From an uncultured Acetatifactor sp. (GTDB lineage: Bacteria; Bacillota; Clostridia; Lachnospirales; Lachnospiraceae): a stretch of DNA of 64,000 bases. The position numbers and the translations under genes were made by a program. The DNA is taken from contig CAJUIA010000002.1 of the NCBI GenBank assembly GCA_910586485.1, positions 62,001 through 126,000 of the forward strand, written 5' to 3'. This document shows, piece by piece, positions 57,987 to 64,000 of this stretch (position 1 is its first letter; each line of letters starts with the position of its first letter). The notes under the pieces are model-generated. The model worked only from the letters and a program-made list of their open reading frames with translations, was not told where the DNA came from and did no database searches.

Positions 57987-59102
57987 TCAGGTGTTAAAGC
58001 CCTCGAAGCCAGGCTCAACCGCCACATGCTCCACGGTATTGTAGCGAAGCTGCAGGAACTGTGCCCGGTCCTTGTTAAACATTTTTCGCAAATCCTCAGA
58101 ATAGCCCACCACAACCCAAGGATAAATCTGATTCATCTTGTTTAAGATGTCCTGAGAGGTAGCCTCGTCGGGAACGCCAATGTTAAACGCGTTCTTAAAA
58201 CCGTCTGCAAAGACCATGATACTGTAGGTCACGCCGGTTTTGATACCATTGGTGCGATGCGTGGTGGTGCTTTGGTAAGCCCACAGAATCTTGTTGTTGG
58301 GAATTGCTCTGGGAGCTGCACTGTTCAGGCCGAAGTAAGTGCACAGCCGGCCCAGCTTAATATCATTATGCTTTGTGTAGGCAGTTGCCGCAGCTACATC
58401 GGACTCGATGGCGGAATCGGTAAAGCCTGCATTATGCAAGTCCGCCAGGAATGTCTTCAGGCTGTTGCCCTTAGCGCCGTTAATGATACGGACAATGCCC
58501 CATATGATCAGCGCCACGCCCGCCAGCACGAGAATAACATAACCGTACTTCATGGTATCCATGCTTAAGTTGACGTCTATGTAGTAAGGAAGAGTATTAT
58601 CCTTAAACTCGGCTTCTGTAAAGTCGTTGTCGTCCACAAAGTAGTCATGGAAATAGTCGTAATATTTACCGGAAAGCTTTTTGATCTTGCCGGCAAGCTC
58701 CAGAGAATCGGAAGCGGGCAGACCGTATTCGTAGTAATAATCCATGATGTCATCCATCTGGCTTCCCATTTTCTTGGGAACCTTGATGGCCATATACCGG
58801 TAATCCGTTGCGTACTCGTCTCCGGTAGCAATGATGTACCAGTAATAATTAATGGTGGTACGGTTGGTAGAAGTATTCTTGGTGCCCTGCTCCAGATAGC
58901 AGTCCCAGACGATATTGACGTTTGCTTCAACCAACTGATTGCGAACCTCGTCGGGCTTAAGGTCCTCAAACTTTGCAAGCCCGAATAATGCGTAAAATGC
59001 GCTGCTCGCATTCCAAACGGCTAAAACAAGTCCTGCAATGATCAAAATGATCGACAGGGGCAGGGACTTTTTAAAACATTTTTTCTTTAGCTCTTCTAAC
59101 AT
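57987..59102 (-). CDS. Two-span membrane protein of unknown function
   Basis: About 371 residues from ATG 59102, which has AGGAGG six bases upstream; the 69 earlier codons are non-coding. One membrane span is near residue 15-35 and a second near 188-210. Between them is a domain rich in Tyr/Asp (DDIMDYYYEYGLP, YYDYFHDYFVDDND), probably outside the cell. A cytosolic C-terminal domain (about 215-371) includes LCTYFGLNSAAPRAIPNNKILWAYQ. The family was not recognised with certainty. Probably cotranscribed with the FUSC gene 20 bases downstream. Confidence 0.75.
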   Translation of the reverse strand: MLEELKKKCFKKSLPLSIILIIAGLVLAVWNASSAFYALFGLAKFEDLKPDEVRNQLVEANVNIVWDCYLEQGTKNTSTNRTTINYYWYIIATGDEYATDYRYMAIKVPKKMGSQMDDIMDYYYEYGLPASDSLELAGKIKKLSGKYYDYFHDYFVDDNDFTEAEFKDNTLPYYIDVNLSMDTMKYGYVILVLAGVALIIWGIVRIINGAKGNSLKTFLADLHNAGFTDSAIESDVAAATAYTKHNDIKLGRLCTYFGLNSAAPRAIPNNKILWAYQSTTTHRTNGIKTGVTYSIMVFADGFKNAFNIGVPDEATSQDILNKMNQIYPWVVVGYSEDLRKMFNKDRAQFLQLRYNTVEHVAVEPGFEGFNT

Positions 59103-59226
59103 GTTTAACCTCCTGATCATAAGAAAATTGTATATAGAAAACTCTATCACAGGACGGCCAAGTTTACAAGATGCAAATGTTACAAATATATTAAGAGAGT
59201 AAAACAGAAAGTTTGATATGCTTCTG

Positions 59227-59255
59227 TTTACAGCCTGGCCGGAATCGTGTAAAAT
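59227..59255 (+). promoter_or_regulatory. Promoter of the M3 peptidase gene
   Basis: -35 TTTACA (59227-59232), 17-base spacer, -10 TAAAAT (59250-59255). It lies in the 249-base divergent gap, which otherwise contains AT-rich sequence and a weak minus-strand promoter (TTGTAA, 17 bases, TAGAGT). Confidence 0.6.
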
Positions 59256-59351
59256 ATAGGACATGGCAGCAGAGCTTGCGGGTGTGCCTGGGCAGCTTGC
59301 GGGCAGCAAAGCACGCGATACGAAATAATATTAAGAAACGGAGGCTTGAAC

Positions 59352-61025
59352 ATGAAATTTAAGGATATGCCCTATGAAAGAGTGGATTTTGATCAGGTGG
59401 AGAAGGAGCTGAAGGCGCTCATGGATGAATTTGACGCGGCGAAAAGCGGAGAAGAACAGTTTGCCGTGCATCAGAAATTTTATGAGCTGAATGACAGGGT
59501 AAGCACCCTGTATACCATTTCCCACATTCGCTTTGATATTGACACCAAGGATGAATTCTACGAAAAGGAACATGATTATTATGACGAGAAGCTGCCGGTG
59601 TACAGTAATCTGGTGCTGGCTTATCAGAAAAAGCTTTATGATTCACCCTACCGGGAATATCTGGAGAGCAAGATCGGTCCCGTGGCCTTTAAAAACATGG
59701 AAATCGCTCAAAAATCAATGGACGAAAAGCTGATTCCCCTCATGCAGGAGGAAAATAAGCTGACGCTGGAATATGACAAGCTGATTGCCGGTGCAAAGAT
59801 CAACTTTGACGGCAAGGAGCTGAATCTTTCTCTTATGCGCCCTTATCTGGTACATCAGGACAGAAATATCCGGGCGGCGGCCTGGAAGGAATATAACGCC
59901 TATTTTGAGGAAAATGCAGAGAAGCTGGATGAGATTTACGATAAGCTGGTGAAAAACCGCACGGCCCAGGCTAAAATGATGGGCTACGAAAATTATTTGC
60001 AGCTGGGCTATTACCGGATGGGACGCAACTGTTACGGTCAGGCAGAGGTAGAGGCATACAGGGATCAGGTGAAGAAGGATTTCGTGCCCTTTGCAGAAGA
60101 GCTTCATGACCGCAGAAGGAAGCGGCTGGGTCTGAGCAGCTTAAGCTGTATTGATAATGCGGTATATTTTAAAGAAGGAAATCCTGCGCCTGTGGGCACG
60201 CCTGACGAAATACTGGCAGCAGGACGGAAGATGTACGGGGAGCTTTCTCCCGAAACAAAGGAATTCATGAATTTCATGATGGAGAATGAGCTGTTTGACG
60301 TGCTCGGCCGCAAGACAAAGAGGGCCGGAGGCTATATGACGTATATGCCCCTGTATAACTCGCCCTTTGTATTTGCCAATTTTAACGGCACCAGCGGGGA
60401 TGTGGATGTGATCACCCATGAGTGTGGCCATGCCTTCCAGGGTTACCTTTCCGGGAAGGACCCCATCAGGGAGCATGGTGACATCGGTATGGAAACTGCG
60501 GAGATTCATTCCATGTCCATGGAATTCTTTACGCAGGGTTGGATGGAAATGTTTTTTGGGGACAGAGCCGAGGATTATATTGAAATGCACCTGGAGGATT
60601 CAGCTGCCTTTATCCCTTACGGATGTATGGTGGATGAGTTCCAGCACATTGTGTATGAGAATCCCGATCTGACACCGGAAGAAAGGCATCAGGCATGGCT
60701 GAAGCTGGAAGAGGAATACAGGCCCCACATGGATTACAGCGGCTATGAATTCTTTGAAAAAGGCGGTTTTTGGCAGAAGCAGACCCATATCTATACCTCG
60801 CCCTTATACTATATCGACTATTGCCTGGCACAGACCTGCGCCCTGCAGTATAAGGTAAAGATGGATGAGGATTTTAAGAAGGCCTGGGAGAGCTATCTGA
60901 AGCTCTGCAAGCTTTCCGCAAGCGATTTCTTTACCAATATGATAAAAGAGGTAGGTCTGGACAATCCTTTCGAGCCGGGCTGCATGAAAAATATTGTGGG
61001 AAAACTTGAAAAATATGTGAAATGA
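59352..61025 (+). CDS. M3 family oligoendopeptidase
   Basis: Zinc metallopeptidase of the thimet/PepF family, about 558 residues. Zinc motif HECGHAF (HExxH) with the third ligand Glu about 25 residues later (GMETAEIHSMSMEFF). The N-terminal helical part (1-200) forms the lid of the substrate channel. Cytosolic; degrades short peptides. ATG 59352 follows GGAGG by seven bases, so the TTG at 59346 is rejected. Confidence 0.93.
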   Translation: MKFKDMPYERVDFDQVEKELKALMDEFDAAKSGEEQFAVHQKFYELNDRVSTLYTISHIRFDIDTKDEFYEKEHDYYDEKLPVYSNLVLAYQKKLYDSPYREYLESKIGPVAFKNMEIAQKSMDEKLIPLMQEENKLTLEYDKLIAGAKINFDGKELNLSLMRPYLVHQDRNIRAAAWKEYNAYFEENAEKLDEIYDKLVKNRTAQAKMMGYENYLQLGYYRMGRNCYGQAEVEAYRDQVKKDFVPFAEELHDRRRKRLGLSSLSCIDNAVYFKEGNPAPVGTPDEILAAGRKMYGELSPETKEFMNFMMENELFDVLGRKTKRAGGYMTYMPLYNSPFVFANFNGTSGDVDVITHECGHAFQGYLSGKDPIREHGDIGMETAEIHSMSMEFFTQGWMEMFFGDRAEDYIEMHLEDSAAFIPYGCMVDEFQHIVYENPDLTPEERHQAWLKLEEEYRPHMDYSGYEFFEKGGFWQKQTHIYTSPLYYIDYCLAQTCALQYKVKMDEDFKKAWESYLKLCKLSASDFFTNMIKEVGLDNPFEPGCMKNIVGKLEKYVK

Positions 61026-61030
61026 GTTGC

Positions 61031-61055
61031 GAAAGTATTCGGCCATGGGGTATAA
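61031..61055 (+). promoter_or_regulatory. Possible promoters of the foldase gene
   Basis: A -10 TATAAT at 61050-61055 has a poor -35 (TTGCGA) 18 bases upstream and sits in the loop of inverted repeat GCCATGGG/CCCATGGTC. A perfect TTGACA occurs at 61135-61140 but lacks a well-spaced -10 (TAAAAT is 20 bases on). The rest of the 182-base gap shows nothing else. Confidence 0.4.
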
Positions 61056-61207
61056 TTTGCCCATGGTCGAAGTACTGTCCATGGCTGAATGACTGCCATC
61101 AGGTTATTATAAGGCCCGGCGGTAAAGTACGCATTTGACAATCGCCTGAAATTTAAGCTGTAAAATAAGTTTTAAAACTGTAAAATGTAAAAAAGGAAAG
61201 GATTATT

Positions 61208-62842
61208 ATGTCTAAGAAGGAAACAGAGAACAGGGAAGAGAAAAAGGTTATAACCAAATACGACCTGAAAATGCAAAGAAAAGAAGAAGAAAGGAAAAAG
61301 GCCAAGCGGGACGAGCTGACCGGCAGGATTACGGGAATTGTCATCGTTCTGGCACTGCTTTGTCTGGTGCTGTCTTTCCCGATCCGCAGCTATCTCACCA
61401 TAAACGGAACCTATATCGAGGTGGCAGGCGAGAAGGTATCCAGGGTGGAATTTGATTATCATTACAATCTGATGAAGAACAGCTACATTACCCAGAACAG
61501 CTATTACCTGAGTATGTTCGGTGTGGATTTAAGCGATCCCTCCGCCCAGATGTACAGCGATCAGCTGACGTTTCAGGATTATTTTGAACAGATGGCGGTG
61601 AATAATATCGCCGAAAACAAGGCGCTGCGCGACCAGATGAAGGCTGCGGGCTTTACCTATGACGCATCGGAGGAATATGCGCAATATGAGGAAACGATAA
61701 AAACCGGGGCCTCTGCCCAGGGCATAACGGAAAAGGCATATATTCAGCAGATGTACGGACCCTATGCCACGGCTTCCCGTGTAAAGGGCTTCGTGACGGA
61801 AAACATGGAGCTGGGTGCATATTACGAGCTGGTTTCTCAGGAAAAGGCCCCTTCGGAAGCAGAGATTCAGGCCTATTACGAGGAAAATGCCGACAACTAT
61901 GATTCCGTGGATTACCGCATTCTGACGATCAATGCAGAGCTGCCCACGGAGCCCACGGAGCTTGCCGACCCGCAGGATGAGGCGGAAGGCACGGAGGGAA
62001 CGGAAGGCACCGATGGAGATAAGGCATATACGCCCTCTGAGGCGGAGATTGAATTTGCCATGGGAGAGGCTAAGAATAAGGCGGATGAGGCACTGGGAGA
62101 TATTTCCACGCTGGGTGATCTGCAGGAAAACGTTAAGAAAAGTGCAATTAACAGCCTGCTTCAGGATTGGTTGTTTGACAGTACAAGAAAACAGGGAGAC
62201 GCTACTGTAATTGAAAATACCACCAGCCACCTTTATTATGTGGTGGAATTTGAAAGCCGGTATTTGGATCAGACCCCTACGGCAGACGCAAGGATTATTG
62301 TTCTTGGCGCCGATTCGGAGGTTACGGCGGATGCAGTGATGGAGGAATGGCAGAATGGCCCTGCTACGGAAGAAAGCTTTGCTGAGCTGGCGGACAAGTA
62401 TGGTTCTTCCGTGGAAGGAGGACTCTACGAAGGCTTGACGGCAGGGGGTCTGACAGATGAACTGGCGGCCTGGGTACTTGACAGTTCCCGTACAGGCGGC
62501 GAGACCGTGGTGATTACAGGAGCGGAAGAAACCCATACTGACGCGGACGGAAGTACCCATACTCATGCAACGGCATATGTTGCTTATTATGTGGGCACCA
62601 ATGATCCTGCCTGGTCGCTGGATATAGAGGGTATTCTGCTGACAGAGCGGATGAACACTTATATGGAAGAGATCAGTCAGGGGTATGAGCTTACAAACCA
62701 TAAGGGCAACCTGAATTATGTGAAGGTTCAAGAGGCGGCGAATGCTTCCGAAAGCGGAGAAAGCGAGAGCCAGGGAAGCGAAGAAAATACGGATCAGGAA
62801 TCCGGGCAGGAGTCTTCCGAGGGCTCCGACAACGGGCAATAA
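61208..62842 (+). CDS. Membrane-anchored peptidyl-prolyl isomerase/foldase (SurA/PrsA-like)
   Basis: 544 residues. A charged cytosolic N-terminus (1-40) and one membrane span (about 43-62) precede an extracytoplasmic SurA-N-like chaperone region. Parvulin-type segments follow (ADARIIVLGADSEVTADAVMEEWQ; SFAELADKYGSSVEGGLYEGL), each a partial match. Low-complexity inserts are an EGTEGTEGTDGD run near 262-273, a His-rich THTDADGSTHTH loop in the C-terminal part, and a Ser/Glu/Gln-rich tail. Helps fold secreted proteins. AAGGAAAGG precedes the ATG. Confidence 0.82.
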   Translation: MSKKETENREEKKVITKYDLKMQRKEEERKKAKRDELTGRITGIVIVLALLCLVLSFPIRSYLTINGTYIEVAGEKVSRVEFDYHYNLMKNSYITQNSYYLSMFGVDLSDPSAQMYSDQLTFQDYFEQMAVNNIAENKALRDQMKAAGFTYDASEEYAQYEETIKTGASAQGITEKAYIQQMYGPYATASRVKGFVTENMELGAYYELVSQEKAPSEAEIQAYYEENADNYDSVDYRILTINAELPTEPTELADPQDEAEGTEGTEGTDGDKAYTPSEAEIEFAMGEAKNKADEALGDISTLGDLQENVKKSAINSLLQDWLFDSTRKQGDATVIENTTSHLYYVVEFESRYLDQTPTADARIIVLGADSEVTADAVMEEWQNGPATEESFAELADKYGSSVEGGLYEGLTAGGLTDELAAWVLDSSRTGGETVVITGAEETHTDADGSTHTHATAYVAYYVGTNDPAWSLDIEGILLTERMNTYMEEISQGYELTNHKGNLNYVKVQEAANASESGESESQGSEENTDQESGQESSEGSDNGQ

Positions 62843-62890
62843 AAGCGATTCTTCCCGATGTGTGACAGACATGTTTGAGGGTGTGAGGGA

Positions 62891-63691
62891 ATGAAGAAGG
62901 CGCTGGTTTTAGATATAGACGGAACGCTGACAAATTCAAAAAAGGAGATTACCCCCGCTACCGGGCAGGCCATACAGGACCTGATGAAGCGGGGGCATAA
63001 GGTGATTCTTGCCTCCGGCAGGCCAACTCCCGGTATGCGTAAGTATGAGAAGGAGCTTGAGCTGGAAAAATACGGCGGCTATCTGCTTTCCTTTAACGGG
63101 GCAAGAATCGTGGAATGTGATACGGGAGAGATTCTTTACCAGAGGCTTTTGTCCCTGACTCTTCTGCCGGGTCTGTACCGTTTTGCAAAAAATAATGGCT
63201 GCGGACTGGTCACCTATCTGGGCAGTGAGGTCATTTCCGCATTTCCGAAGGACAAATATGTGGAGCTGGAAGCGGCCATCAACGGTCTGCCGGTGCGGGA
63301 GATGGAAGGCTTCCTGGAATTTGTGGACTTTGACATCAATAAGTGTCTGATGACTGCCGAGCCGGAGAAGGCGGAAAAGCTGGAAAAGGAGCTTCAGCAG
63401 CAATACGGGGACCGGGCCAGCATATATCGCTCGGAGCCTTATTTTATCGAGATCATGCCGGAGAATGTAAATAAGGCGGCAGCCCTGGAAAAACTTCTGC
63501 CGGTGCTGGGAGTAACCCGTGAAAACACGGTCTGCTGCGGGGACGGCTTTAACGATATTTCCATGCTTCGGTATGCCGGTGTGGGCGTCGCCATGGGAAA
63601 TGCCCAGCAGAGGGTAAAGGAAGCGGCGGATTATGTGACGGCCGCCAATGATGAGGACGGACTCATACAGGTGATCGAAAGATTTTTTTAA
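62891..63691 (+). CDS. Cof-type HAD-IIB family phosphatase
   Basis: 266 residues. HAD motif I is LDIDGTLTN (nucleophile Asp 8, acid Asp 10), motif II is ILASGRPTPGM, the catalytic lysine is in the ENVNKAAALE region, and motif IV is CCGDGFNDISML. The C2B cap lies between. Typical substrates are sugar phosphates or FMN; the actual one is unknown. Confidence 0.93.
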   Translation: MKKALVLDIDGTLTNSKKEITPATGQAIQDLMKRGHKVILASGRPTPGMRKYEKELELEKYGGYLLSFNGARIVECDTGEILYQRLLSLTLLPGLYRFAKNNGCGLVTYLGSEVISAFPKDKYVELEAAINGLPVREMEGFLEFVDFDINKCLMTAEPEKAEKLEKELQQQYGDRASIYRSEPYFIEIMPENVNKAAALEKLLPVLGVTRENTVCCGDGFNDISMLRYAGVGVAMGNAQQRVKEAADYVTAANDEDGLIQVIERFF

Positions 63692-63703
63692 TGCGGGAGG
63701 AAA

Positions 63704-64000
63704 ATGGTGGGCAGGCAGAATTTGGGCCGCGATATAAAAATAGCAGTGCCCGGCAAGGCCAGGCATATTGTAAAAACCTTGCAGGCAGCAGGCTTTGAGG
63801 CCTATGTGGTAGGCGGCTGTGTACGGGATTCTCTGATGGGCAGAGAGCCGGAGGACTGGGACGTCACGACCTCCGCAAGGCCGGAACAAGTGAAAGCTCT
63901 TTTTCCCTATACGGTGGATACGGGAATAAAACATGGTACGGTTACGGTTATGCTGGGAAAGGACGGGTTTGAGGTTACCACTTACCGCATTGACGGGAAA
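63704..64000 (+). CDS. cca: CCA tRNA nucleotidyltransferase (start only, cut by window end)
   Basis: First 99 codons of a nucleotidyltransferase. They hold the polymerase-beta-like catalytic motifs EAYVVGGCVRDSLMGREPEDWDVTTSA (GG...RD and DxD in DWDV) and then HGTVTVML and FEVTTYRIDG, the order seen in class II CCA-adding enzymes and poly(A) polymerases. GGGAGG lies just upstream of both ATG 63704 and GTG 63707. The frame is open at the window edge. The tRNA gene in this window lacks CCA, consistent with need for this enzyme. Confidence 0.9.
   Translation, partial: MVGRQNLGRDIKIAVPGKARHIVKTLQAAGFEAYVVGGCVRDSLMGREPEDWDVTTSARPEQVKALFPYTVDTGIKHGTVTVMLGKDGFEVTTYRIDGK

Noticed and set aside
61529..62872. 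A 447-codon open frame opposite the foldase gene
   Set aside because: It is the antisense shadow of a well-supported gene and shows no recognisable domain or ribosome site.
62936..63934. A 332-codon minus-strand frame
   Set aside because: It lies opposite the HAD phosphatase and CCA enzyme genes, both with clear catalytic motifs; the antisense product looks like random translation.

Overview
The window is about 64 kb of a low-GC Gram-positive chromosome centred on its replication origin. Gene content and order point to a Clostridia member, most probably a gut-type Lachnospiraceae. The evidence is the rpmH-rnpA-yidD-yidC-khpB-mnmE-mnmG-rsmG block facing dnaA-dnaN-rlbA-recF-gyrB-gyrA, a chromosomal soj/spo0J pair with parS sites, a DUF4446 gene, an HD-GYP gene, serS and a DUF3881-like gene. 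The family name is inferred from layout and protein style, not from 16S or a database search.

Layout. 1-5667 (minus strand): a carbohydrate ABC transporter operon (binding lipoprotein and two permeases) with a promoter/operator, its likely RpiR-type regulator and a CPA2-type cation/proton antiporter. 5791-14720 (minus): gyrA, gyrB, recF, rlbA, dnaN and dnaA. 14721-15156: oriC with eight DnaA boxes or near-boxes; further boxes lie between dnaN and dnaA. 15157-22433 (plus): rpmH to rsmG. 22603-24257: a soluble DegS/DegU-like two-component pair. 24301-24440: two perfect parS sites, the first inside a 42-bp perfect palindrome that also looks like a terminator. 25443-31244: parA, parB, DUF4446, HD-GYP, serS and a DUF3881-like gene. 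31300-31372: tRNA-Arg(CCT).

The right half (31.4-64 kb) is accessory and metabolic. It holds a C-type-lectin-like lipoprotein; a cytosolic ParB-like/BMP fusion next to a metallophosphoesterase; an overlapping cassette of three DNA methyltransferases, the last with a nuclease-like N-terminus; an SGNH esterase; an ABC exporter; a SWIM-SNF2 helicase; a cytidylate kinase-like protein; a MATE transporter with an apparent internal deletion behind a terminator-containing leader; a divergent OFA-MFS/FocA pair; a type III toxin-antitoxin locus; a 2-isopropylmalate synthase fused to an AraC-type DNA-binding domain; an M3 peptidase; a secreted foldase; a HAD phosphatase; and the start of a CCA-adding enzyme.

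Strongest candidates for something new: (1) at 54059-54163, three tandem 36-37 nt H-type pseudoknots with compensatory changes, then a terminator, then the C-terminal half of a ToxN/AbiQ/CptN-like toxin that lacks the catalytic half; (2) the LeuA-AraC fusion at 55250-57253, whose promoter carries a perfect 9-bp inverted repeat; (3) the three-methyltransferase cassette at 36430-43390; (4) a roughly 100-nt multi-hairpin element present twice (113-212 minus, 45981-46079 plus) with identical unpaired segments and covarying stems. Most genes are co-directional with replication. Exceptions right of oriC are the minus-strand genes at 24497-24997, 51592-52935 and 57334-59102.
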